Made by a program: the position numbers and the translations under genes | Notes under the pieces: model-generated | Seen by the model: only the letters and a program-made list of their open reading frames with translations | Database searches by the model: none | What the model was told of the DNA's origin: nothing | DNA from: Azolla pinnata | Taxonomy: Eukaryota > Streptophyta > Polypodiopsida > Salviniales > Salviniaceae | Direction of reading: 5' to 3' | Assembly: GCA_037176905.1 (NCBI GenBank) | Contig: JBBBWG010000415.1 | Location: forward strand, 1 to 33,156 | DNA: 33,156 nucleotides | Shown here: one piece after another, positions 12,600-22,541 of the stretch | Layout of the letters: the number at the start of each line of letters is the position of its first letter | Numbering within the stretch: position 1 is the first letter of the stretch

Positions 12600-13062
12600 T
12601 GCATGAATGCATGTATGTATGTGTGCACGCATGTGTGTATGTACGAATGAATGCATGCGTGCATGTGCATGTGCATACATGGATGTGTGCATGTGCATGT
12701 GCATGTGCATGTGCATACATGGATGTGTGCATGTGCATGTGCATGTGCATACATGGATGTGTGCATGTGCATGTGCATGTGCATGTGGATACATGGATGT
12801 GTGCGTCTGGATGCATGTGCATGTGGGTGCATGCAAGCGCGCATGGATTGCATGCATGTATGTGTNNNNNNNNNNNNNNNNNNNNNNNNNNNNNNNNNNN
12901 NNNNNNNNNNNNNNNNNNNNNNNNNNNNNNNNNNNNNNNNNNNNNNNNNNNNNNNNNNNNNNNNNATACATGGATGTGTGCGTCTGGATGCATGTGCATG
13001 TGGGTGCATGCAAGCGCGCATGGATTGCATGCATGTATGTGTGCATGTGTGCGCATGCGTGG
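12600..13062. repeat. TGCATG-rich satellite with 34/40-bp higher-order units
   Basis: Arrays of GTGCATGTGCATG are punctuated by ATACATGGATG at 12675, 12715, 12749 and 12789, and again after the gap at 12966. Spacings of 40, 34 and 40 differ by one 6-base GTGCAT unit. The sequence is largely alternating purine-pyrimidine and matches the RY-type core CATGCA many times. All long frames here, on both strands, are repeat translations and not genes. Confidence 0.9.
12866..12965. other. Assembly gap of exactly 100 N
   Basis: One hundred N, a conventional placeholder length. The 77 bases ending at 12865 (from 12789) are identical to the 77 bases starting at 12966 (to 13042). The two contig ends therefore overlap, or the repeat is larger than shown, and the real distance is unknown. 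Confidence 0.97.
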
Positions 13063-13194
13063 GATGGTGACGATGGACGGCGCCTGATTCCACACGTGTG
13101 GGACCCCACGACGAAGCAGAAGCAGGGGAAGCAGAAGCTGAAGCAGGGGAAGCTGCAGAAGAAGAAGCTGCAGACGACGAAGAAGACGACGAAG

Positions 13195-13236
13195 GAGGAA
13201 GAGGAGGAGGAGGAGGAGGAGGAGGAGGAGGAGGAG
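13195..13236 (+). repeat. GAG trinucleotide microsatellite
   Basis: Near-perfect GAG run in the presumed SERK promoter/leader, following a GAAGAAGCTG-type purine-rich stretch. Confidence 0.9.
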
Positions 13237-13347
13237 AAGGTGGGAAGTCCTCGGGACTCAGAGATCTGTCGTGAGTCAAAGATCTCCATCGCCGGAAACC
13301 GGAGCTCGCAGAGAAGCTCAGAAACAGAGACAGAAGAGAGACAGAAG

Positions 13348-13350
<3 letters not shown>

Positions 13351-13413
<63 letters not shown>

Positions 13414-13424
13414 TGTGTGTGTGT
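13351..13424 (+). repeat. GA dinucleotide microsatellite followed by GT repeat
   Basis: Thirty GA units (13351-13410) run into seven GT units (13411-13424). GAGA tracts are common in plant core promoters and leaders and are bound by BBR/BPC proteins. That this one acts so is inference. Confidence 0.9.
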
Positions 13425-13705
13425 GGAAGAGCGAGCCTAGAGAGAGAAGGAGCTCTGCACTAGAGAGGAGAGGGTTCTCAGAGAAGAGAGGAGAGGGAAG
13501 TGTTTCTTGCTCAGCTGCGGGAAAGCCCCTTGTTTTGCTGAGCGGGAGAGAGGAAGAGAAGGAGCAGAGGGCAGGGATCTTCCTGCCGCTCCCGGGAGAG
13601 GGAGCAGAGTCGAGAGCAAGGAAGAAAGAACAGGGAGAAGGAAGGGAGAGGAGAAAGGAAGAGAAAGCACCAAGGAAGAACAGGAGGGAAGAAGAAGAAG
13701 GAAGA

Positions 13706-13744
13706 AAGGAAGGAAGGAAGGAAGGAAGGAAGGAAGGAAGGAAG
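13706..13744 (+). repeat. GGAA tetranucleotide microsatellite
   Basis: About nine GGAA-type units in the purine-rich presumed SERK leader. Confidence 0.9.
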
Positions 13745-13763
13745 AGAGGGAGAGAGTCTGGCC

Positions 13764-13841
13764 ATGGCTTCTTCTTCTTCTTCTTCTTCTTCTTCTTCTT
13801 CTTGTGTGGCTATGGCTTCTTCTTCTTCTCCTGTGTGCTAA
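13764..13841 (+). promoter_or_regulatory. Poly-serine upstream ORF before SERK (25 codons)
   Basis: ATG at 13764 in good context (GCCATGGCT) opens Met-Ala followed by 11 serines encoded by a TCT microsatellite, then CVAMASSSSPVC and TAA at 13839. It lies 81 nt upstream of the SERK ATG, assuming no leader intron between them. If it is in the mRNA it should reduce initiation at the main ATG. Its length depends on a slippage-prone repeat. Whether the leader includes it needs transcript data. Confidence 0.5.
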
Positions 13842-13922
13842 GAGCTTTGCTGGTCCCGAAAGAGAGAGAGGGAGAGAGAGAAAGAGGGTGTTGTTTGTCT
13901 GTGCGTTTGCGGGCGAGCGAGA

Positions 13923-16900
13923 ATGTTCCTGAGCTGCAGATGCATTCAGTGCTGTTCCTGCAGAATGCAGCTTTCACGCGTCCTCCTCTTCTGCCTGCAC
14001 CTCCTCTTTCAGCTCCTCCATTGCAGAGTTTCCTGCAACTCAGAAGGTATGCTTCTCCCCACACATTCCTTCTCCGTCTGCCCACCGCCATGGATATGTC
14101 TCTTGTATGCTCTCTTTCCCTCTCCATCTCTCTCCCTCTCTCTGCTTCCCTCCTCGACTCTGCTCCAGATCCGAACGTTTGTTAGGGCTACATTCTTCAT
14201 CTGTGCAGAAGGGCTTTTTGAAAACTCCCTCCCTCCTTCCAGATATGCAGGCTTTCCAGACGTGGGGAAATCTTCTCTTTCAAGCTACATGCTCTGCTTA
14301 GCAATGTCCATCCAGAACAAGGAATTTCTTTGCTCGAACTGTGGCTTGAGCTCCCTTTCTTGTTGCGTCAGTGTTTCTTTCGCCCGCATGCTTGATGTGT
14401 CCTAGTTCCTAAACTTCTGTGCAGTGATGAAGTCAAACCCTAGAAGCTGGGGCTGATTGGAGACCCACATTATGGTGGAAAGGGATACCCATTGCTGCTA
14501 GAGCTTCTCCTTTGCTGGAGACCTATACGTTATAGAAACAGAAGACCATTGTTGCCAGAGCTTCTCCTTCGCTGGAGGGAGACCTATGCTATTGAAAGAA
14601 ACGCCTTTGATGCTCGAGCTTTTCTTGACCAGAGACCTACATCCTAGTTCTAAAGAGTTTCCATTGATGCTCACGCTTTTCCGTTCTGCTTATCATATCT
14701 AAACCAATGCATGACCTTGTGGCATCGTTCGGTGGCTTTGACATCTGCTTTGAGTGTCTACCGAAGGACCTAGAAGTCGTAAAAGTGTAGAGGAAATATG
14801 TTGAATGTGGATGCCATGTCTGCTGCTCTTAGGGCTCATCTTCTAATGACCAAAATTTGGCATCTTTACATGTGCATGGAAGCAGCTTGGATGAGTTGGC
14901 CAATTCTCTCTTTTCAAAAGCTTCGTCTCTCTACTCTCCATTGTTGGGACTATGCGTCCGTGTGCCATCTTGATCTTGGGGCAGAATCAAATGCGCAGAT
15001 TCCATTCAATGATGCCTAGTGAGACTGTCCCAAATAGATTGAAGCAGTGAAATGTCCTATTCCTATCAAAGGAGTTACTGTGACCATTTAACATTACCAA
15101 GTTAGGAAGGATATATTTTGGTGTAATTATTCTGTAATAGAGCGCTCGATAGCGACTGCAACCGCATTTCAAAATTCAGATGCTTCAATCCAAACCATTA
15201 TGTTATATGAAGCTGTAACTACCTGCATTGTGGTCAATGCACTTCTGTTATTTCTTATATCTGTCTTGATGTCTTTATATTGAATGTAGGTGATGCATTG
15301 CATAACCTAAGACAGGCTCTGAATGATCCCAGCAATGTGCTCCAAAGCTGGGATCCGACGCTTGTGAATCCCTGCACCTGGTTCCATGTAACCTGCAATA
15401 CGAATAACAATGTTATCAGGGTGTAAGTGCTCCTTTTTTTGCGACAGAATCATAATTTTTAAAACTTAAGACTGACATTCTTTTTCTGCCATTTGTTTCT
15501 TGTCTACAGCGACCTTGGGAATGCTCAATTGTCAGGCAGCTTAGTGTCTGATCTTGGTGATCTTACATTTCTTCAATACCTGTAAGTCGTAGATATAATC
15601 TTGGTGAGATCAGAAAAGTATTTAAATCTTAAATAACGGGGCAGTGGAAACACTAAGACATATTTGTTGATGTTAAATCATAACTATGTACTGAAACATG
15701 AATGTCATACGAGATTTGAGGCTTCAACGTATATATGAGTACTCTGTTTGTTGTGAGAAAGAGAAAATAAAGATTATAAGAAACAAGCAACCCAATATTT
15801 ACATGTGTCCGATTGCCGTAAGGTATGCAAATGTATATGGCATAATCTTAACATATGAATATGTTTCATCCGTTACATCCAACACTTTGTACTTTGCTTT
15901 TTTGTAAGTATGTCTTAGTATATAACTTTCAACCTGTTTGGACACAGGTGTTAAAATTATTATAAAATAACAGAGTGAGGGAAATGTAAAATGTATTCAA
16001 TGGCATCTTGCAGGGAACTCTATAGCAATAACATTAGTGGAGAAATCCCTAAAGAGCTAGGCAACTTGCCTGATCTAGTGAGCCTTGACCTTTATCAAAA
16101 TAAGTTCTCTGGACAGATTCCTGACTCATTGGGAAAGCTAAACCATCTCCGGTTTCTGTAAGAATCTGTTCCCCACTCAATGAGTTTTGGATTGTAACTC
16201 AATCATCTGAGTCTCACCCTGGTTTCTTGTTTATGTGTTTGTTCAGGAGACTAAACAACAACACCTTGACAGGCCAAATTCCCTTAGCATTGACTGCTGT
16301 TACAGCCCTTCAAGTACTGTAAGTACCATTGCAGGAACTCTCGTGTAAACCTTAAAGCCTTGCTTCGTAACTCTGTTCATTTGTTCTAGATTATTGTAGT
16401 GTAATTAACAGTATTTATTCCTTGTGTATCACATAAGCTGTATTTATTTGGATGCTGGTTTCAGTGATCTGTCAAATAACAATTTATCTGGGTCTGTTCC
16501 TACAAATGGCTCCTTCTCTCTTTTCACCCCAATCAGGTAAAATTTTCTAGCTTCATAAATCAATGCCGTATATAGCAATTTCTGTAGCAGTTTATGAATG
16601 AATTTATGCATATGGCAGTTTTGCTGGCAACAGCCTCCTTTGTGGGTCTGTCGTGGGTAAACCATGTCCGGGGCAACCACCATTTCCTCCTCCACCGCCT
16701 TTTCAGCCACCTCCTAGCCCTTCAGATGCTCAAAACAATGGTAGTCTATTAAAATACATCTGTATTTGCATTCTGTATGACAATTCTATAATGTAAAGAA
16801 TTATTAGGGTTCTCAATGCTGCTTCTAAGTTTTCAGCTGAAAATCTGAAGTGGCTACACCTTATATGGGTCACTTTTGGGATGCCATCAATTGTTTTTAA

Positions 16901-18909
16901 GCTTTCGGCAGGAAAATTTGTATTTGATTCAATGTTCTGAATTGATGATGATAATGTAGGCAAGCAATCTAGTTCAAGTACGGGGGCTATTGCAGGTGGA
17001 GTTGCTGCTGGAGCGGCATTGATTTTTGCCATTCCTGCAATTGGGTTTGCATGGTGGCGAAGACGTAGGCCCCAGGAGCATTTCTTTGATGTGCCAGGTA
17101 TTAACCATTTATTGCAATGGTGTGCAAAATATGCACAGTATGCATACATACTTATTTATATGCCATATTTATATCTCATTTTAACCCTTGGGTACGTATA
17201 TATAAGGAATTATACAGTCACATTATTTTGCATATATACATCCATACAAAGATATACGTCAATGCATCATGCATGGATGCAGATTGAGATTTTGTGTTCT
17301 GTGTGCAGCAGGAGAAGATCCTGAAGTACATATATATGTGTGATATTTCATAGAATTCAAGGATTAAATTGACTCACATTAACTCATGTATAATATGTCA
17401 TATACAAATCCGTGTGCTTACACAATACAGACACATATATAGCTACTTGCATTCATATGGAGATTTTTTTATTTTCTGTGCAGCTGAAGAAGATCCAGAA
17501 GTGCACTTGGGGCAGTTGAAACGGTTTTCGCTACGTGAGCTTCAAGTGGCCACAGACAATTTTAATAACAGGAATATATTAGGCCGAGGTGGATTTGGTA
17601 AAGTATATAAGGGGCGTCTTGCCGATGGCACTCTGGTGGCGGTGAAGAGGTTAAAGGAGGAACGCAGTCCAGGGGGAGAATTACAGTTCCAGACCGAAGT
17701 GGAAATGATAAGCATGGCAGTCCATAGGAACCTCTTGAGGTTAAGAGGTTTCTGCATGACTCCAACAGAGAGGCTCCTGGTTTATCCCTACATGCCAAAT
17801 GGAAGTGTATCTTCGCGGTTGCGAGGTAAGACGGATGTGTTCTATAACTTGGAGCATGTGAGCTTATTAAAGATGAGGTGATCACATGATAACTTGGAGC
17901 ATTTCAAATTGCATCCCGTTCATGCTTAATAGCGACTCTGCTCTACAATTACATAAAAGTGTTACAAAATTTGATGATGGGAATCACCATGTCAAAATTG
18001 TACTCTCATCTTAGGGATTTGATAGCCAGCTGAATATAATGGAATTTAGAATTAAGGGTTTGAGGAATTGACTACTTTGCAGACAGGAATCCTGGAGAGT
18101 CACCGTTGAACTGGCCAACCCGGAAGACAATAGCACTAGGAGCAGCTCGAGGACTTTCTTACCTACATGACCATTGTGATCCAAAAATCATTCATCGAGA
18201 TGTGAAGGCTGCGAACATTCTTTTAGACGAAGAATTCGAAGCTGTTGTCGGAGATTTCGGGCTTGCCAAACTTATGGATTACAAGGATACACATGTGACA
18301 ACAGCAGTACGTGGTACTATTGGGCACATTGCACCTGAGTATCTCTCGACTGGAAAGTCATCAGAGAAAACGGATGTATTTGGATTTGGAATTATGTTAT
18401 TAGAGCTCATCACAGGACAACGGGCATTCGACCTTGCTCGCCTTGCCAATGACGACGATGTTATGCTTTTGGATTGGGTATGGTCCTAAGTTGGATGAAA
18501 AATAAATTTCGAATGATTCAATTTGAACGTGTAGAATCCTGTCTAAGTTTTCTGAATGTTTCTTGATCTCCTCAAATCATTTTTGGAAATCCAGGTTAAA
18601 GGCTTACTTCGAGAACGAAAAATCGATATGCTAGTGGATCCTGACCTGAAGTCAAACTATGAGACTCATGAAGTGGAACAGTTGATTCAAGTTGCCTTGC
18701 TCTGCACACAGAGTTCACCTATGGACAGACCTAAAATGTCAGAAGTGGTACGAATGCTTGAAGGTGATGGTTTGGCCGAAAGATGGGAAGAATGGCAAAA
18801 AGTGGAAGTTGTACGAAGCCAAGAGGTTGAACTCATTCCTCATAGAAGTGACTGGATCGTGGACTCAGTTGATAATCTTCATGCTGTTGAGCTATCTGGT
18901 CCAAGATAG
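13923..18909 (+). CDS. SERK-like: SERK-type leucine-rich-repeat receptor-like kinase, 11 exons
   Basis: Exons: 13923-14046, 15290-15422, 15510-15581, 16014-16157, 16247-16318, 16465-16536, 16619-16740, 16960-17097, 17484-17825, 18083-18477, 18595-18909. They total 1929 nt and give 642 aa. The 11-exon layout with 72/144-nt LRR exons is typical of SERKs. In order: signal peptide (core [18 protein letters not shown]), LRR N-cap with [10 protein letters not shown] (68-77), five LRRs (about 84-205), Ser/Pro-rich SPP segment, transmembrane helix (about 255-275) followed by WWRRRR, and kinase. Kinase landmarks: GRGGFG 326-331, K347, HRD 444-446, DFG 464-466, APE 490-492, all intact, so it should be an active RD kinase. 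The C-terminus ends LSGPR. SERKs are plasma-membrane co-receptors for brassinosteroid and peptide receptors. ATG 13923 gives a Cys-rich extra 14 residues; in-frame ATG 13965 gives a cleaner signal peptide and 628 aa. Confidence 0.95.
14047..15289 (+). other. SERK intron 1 (1243 nt)
   Basis: A phase-1 GT-AG intron between the signal-peptide exon (ending NSE-G) and the mature N-terminus (DALHNL). It starts with a pyrimidine-rich part, then a four-copy repeat of about 58 bp, then AT-rich sequence with no recognisable gene. Confidence 0.85.
14460..14690 (+). repeat. Four imperfect tandem copies of a roughly 58-bp unit in SERK intron 1
   Basis: GAGACC(C/T)A recurs at 14460, 14518, 14579 and 14632. 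The CCATTGNTGCT-like segment recurs at 14488, 14546, 14603 and 14661, followed by an AGAGCTTCTCC-like segment. The copies have diverged by substitutions and small indels, and the last is cut short. Confidence 0.85.
15582..16013 (+). other. SERK intron 3
   Basis: A 432-nt AT-rich phase-2 intron between LRR exons (FLQYL-ELYSNN). Nothing else is recognised in it. Confidence 0.85.
17296..17343 (+). pseudogene. Ghost copy of the start of SERK exon 9, inside intron 8
   Basis: Intron 8 spans 17098-17483. Within it, 17309-17331 repeats the first bases of the real exon at 17484, together with a copied polypyrimidine tract and acceptor. Joined in the same phase to exon 8 it reads A-GEDPEVH, against A-EEDPEVH in the real exon, then IYV and a TGA at 17341. 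Over the 21 aligned bases after the first codon there are four differences, three of them synonymous. The acceptor is a NAGNAG (CAGCAG). Use of this exon start would end the protein about 11 residues into the juxtamembrane region, without the kinase. It may be an eroded local duplication or a poison exon. Confidence 0.7.
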
Positions 18910-20634
18910 TGTTGTGCGACACGCCCATCTATATATCCTTGATTTTATGTATGCTTATTGAGACAGTTCAAATATTGAACGCCTCTCCTCAACTCTTTTT
19001 AGCTGTATATTGAGCTCACAAGTCGCAGTAACTGATAAAAAATTGGGAAGTCGGAGTTGTGGCACATTGCTTCAACGGCACATGCAGACATTGCTAAAAC
19101 AGCTGCTAACACATTGTAAAAAGATTCTTGGGTGAGCTCAATACTGGAGTGACTAAAACACAAATGATTTTGGATTGCCGAATTTCATTGGAAGGCCTTC
19201 CGATTTCTGCATTTTTGTTAACTGTTCCACCTTTTGTGTATCCTGTGAATGTATCTCTAGCACAGAAAATATTTACTCAAGAGAGCACCAAATTTGTGAA
19301 AGTGGTGGGCATCACTGTTCTAGTGATAACGTGTTGCTTGGGTGTAGAAGTGGCATTCTTTCTGTGATGATGAATGAAGGTTGAGTTCTGTCAAAGGGTG
19401 TATTTTTTGAAAATCAACCGGATTTTGGCTATGGAAATTGTGTATCGATATGAAGTTTCATTTTCATTACATCTCAAAATGTAGCATTAAATGTGGCAAA
19501 TGTTTCTAACATACATAATCTCTCTCGACAAACCACTTCAAGATACGTGATTCTGTTGAAACTCCTCTTGACATTTCAAATGATTTTTTTTGTTTTGAAG
19601 CATCTGACCGTGTTTGTTCAGCTAGATAGATGGGATTTCAAATTGTGAAGGAAATCCCTTTAACATTGTTATTTCAAGTTCTACAATAGTGTTAATTGGG
19701 ATTTGAAATTGACACAAATGATGGTAAGAAAGTAGATTTTCCTGTAACAAATGGAGTTCCTATAAAAAGAGCTTCGATCTTTTTCCCAGAATACACATTG
19801 TCAACTTCATGTTGTACAGCTTAATGCTTTTATTATATCAAATACACTCGGCAAGAAGATGAGGAAATTATAGCCCATGTAAAAAGTATTTGTACTAATC
19901 ACATGCGCCCACATGGATTTTTTTTTGTAACAACTATTCTAGTGCTGTGTTGAATTCACAGACCAGCGTTCAGCTATAGAGCTGCTGTTACTCTTTGAAT
20001 CATAGTGTTCTGCAAAACGAGGCAATTATACATGATACATCAATGGTTTCTGTATAAAACAAATACAACAAATTTGGGCCACTCCAAAATGGCAACAATT
20101 TGACATGGAGAGTATGTAACACAATCTGACTCTGTTAGAATAAACTAGAAACAAGAAAAATTACATTTGGGGGATCTTCCACACTTGTAGTTTCAGCACG
20201 AGATGCAGAACTTTTTCGGTGGGGCAAAAAAAAAGAAGAAAAAATACCTGTTTCAAAACCTAAAGAGATCCAAACCTTGTATTTTTCAGTTGCATGTTGA
20301 GGAGAATGCTGTGGGTATTTTACCTTCATAAGGCTCCACTTTATTTCTGATCATGATATTACCCCTCACCAAAGAGAAGAAAGAATGATGCCTAAAGAAT
20401 GGAACAGTATGCTGAATTTTCCTAATGTTGACAACAAATCATATGCATGTCGATCTAACAGTATGCATGTTGATTTGATGATCACTCAAAACTGGCTCTC
20501 GTCAACTGTCTATAAAGCAACCCAGCTTCTTTTTGTGTAAGAAACTGTTACACGCCTGATTCTATACAAGACATAATGCCTTCAAGTGGGCTAAACTATA
20601 TGAACTTTCTTTCCGAAGTTCAAGCCTCCCACAA
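18910..20634. other. Tail-to-tail spacer between SERK and TPP
   Basis: Presumably holds the 3' untranslated ends of both converging genes. It is AT-rich and I recognise no protein on either strand. Frames at 19128-19384 and 20135-20329 show no family resemblance. Confidence 0.6.
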
Positions 20635-22495
20635 TCATGTGGACGTTAAAGCAGAGATATGGTCATGCCTCCGCTTCCATTTAACAACACATTCTAGAAA
20701 CTCCAAAACCTGCAAACATTAAAAGTGCATTCAGAATGAGGGATTACAAAAAACAGGGCAACGCATGCATGAATGAGAGATTAGATCATCTCTAATGCGC
20801 CTCTTTCTTCAAAGTGGTTATCCATGCTAAGTCTATATGAGAATCCAAGATTAGGAATTGCTAATTTATATAGATAAGACTTCATGCCTGCCGCCTCATG
20901 TCACAAACCTGATGCAAGATAAGCGCTCGTTTATTCATTCATATGCATCGCTTACATAAGCTACTCAAACTGGACAGACGCTAAATTTGCAAAAGTCAAG
21001 CTTGAGTTTGTAAGTTTATAACGAACCTCAGAAGGATCTCGTAAGGTGCTCAAAGCATTTGTTTCTTTGGCTGATGTTGAAACCAGGATTCCAAGACCAT
21101 TTGTATGCTTCAAGACCTTCAGAGCCATCAATGCATCGGGTTTCAGACATCTATATACAGGAACAACACTGATGAACTAACATGACAAAAACCAAAACAA
21201 ATCACTTACTTTAAACGCGTCCTCATCTGTGCGATCATCTCCAATATAAATTGGGAAGATATCAGTGCGGTCTCCTAAACCTAAACAAGAGGAAATTTTT
21301 TTGTTAAGAACCCTTTTAAACTATTCAATTGACCAGTTAGCAATCATTCTCTTTAGAGAAAAAGAGGTTAAGTTATGCAATGCATTATAAATCGTAAATT
21401 TTTCAATCATTTGGCATCCATTCTCTTCAGAGAAAAGAGCTTGGGTTATGTAATGGTTACCAAGTGCTTGCAGTATAAATTGTACTCTATTCAATCATTT
21501 GTCTTCAGAGGGAAATGGCTTGAATTATGCAACATTTACCGAGAGCATGCAGTATAAATTCTAAAGCCTTTCCTTTATCCCATGCAATGGATGGCCTAAT
21601 TTCCAAAACCTGCCAAAACATTGTGATTAACATTACATATATAAATGATGGTTTATCGTATAAACATACATAATTACACAGTTAATTCTATAAATTCTAC
21701 CTTTCGACCTTGTGTTAAACGTAGAGTAGGGAATGATTCCATCACTTCCATCACTTCCTTTGCAAGAGCATGCCAGTCCTATTAGATATCGAATGAGCAT
21801 TAACAAAGTATATCCACAACAGGATTGAGTGCACTATGTTACCCTCTAAACTTCAAGGCATTGATCCATAACTAGTCCATTTCGAGTTTAAACTCCTACC
21901 TCTTCTTCTACACAGCGGAAGTGCACAGAAACACAGAACTTGTTGTTCTCAATCTTTGCTCCATTGACATGTTGAACAATATTTTCAAGGATTTTACACA
22001 CCTATAATGATGACAATAGTAAAACATTTATATAATGAGTCAAGGATTTTACTAATAACACGGAAAACCACACATGCCCATAACACGAGTTACATTTATA
22101 CATGCAAACCCTTAGATTTTCTGCGTAGGCTCACCTCGTCCATCGTAGGTTTGAACTCCTTAGCAGGCTGAAAAAGCACATCATTTCCCTGCAAAGTCAC
22201 TTCCTTAATTTGGATGAATATGATATCTCACACTAAACTTCTGTGTATCACCAGACATGCCAATGTTACTGGATCAGATAGCAGATCTTTACCTCTAAAT
22301 TTTTCTGCGCATAAGCGTTCATACTATAAGGACCCTCAGAGGGACCCATTATATCCATTCCATGGCTACCAGCATAATATATCTCACGTAAGCCAACAAA
22401 TTCAAACACCTACAAAAAATGCAAAAACGAAATTGGCACATAAGCGTGGGTGTGTGTGTGCGCCTGTGTCTATGTGTTTGTGTGTGTGTAAGAAG

Positions 22496-22541
<46 letters not shown>

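Noticed and set aside
12236-13289. Long frames of 200-350 codons on both strands across the N gap
   Set aside because: They translate TGCATG repeats and 100 undefined bases. Composition is almost only M, H, C, A, T and V, and several frames are open at once.
13271-14185. 304-codon plus-strand frame upstream of and overlapping SERK exon 1
   Set aside because: It is made of GA, GGAA and TTC repeat translations (RE, RKEG, F runs). The SERK signal peptide lies in a different frame with correct splice phase.
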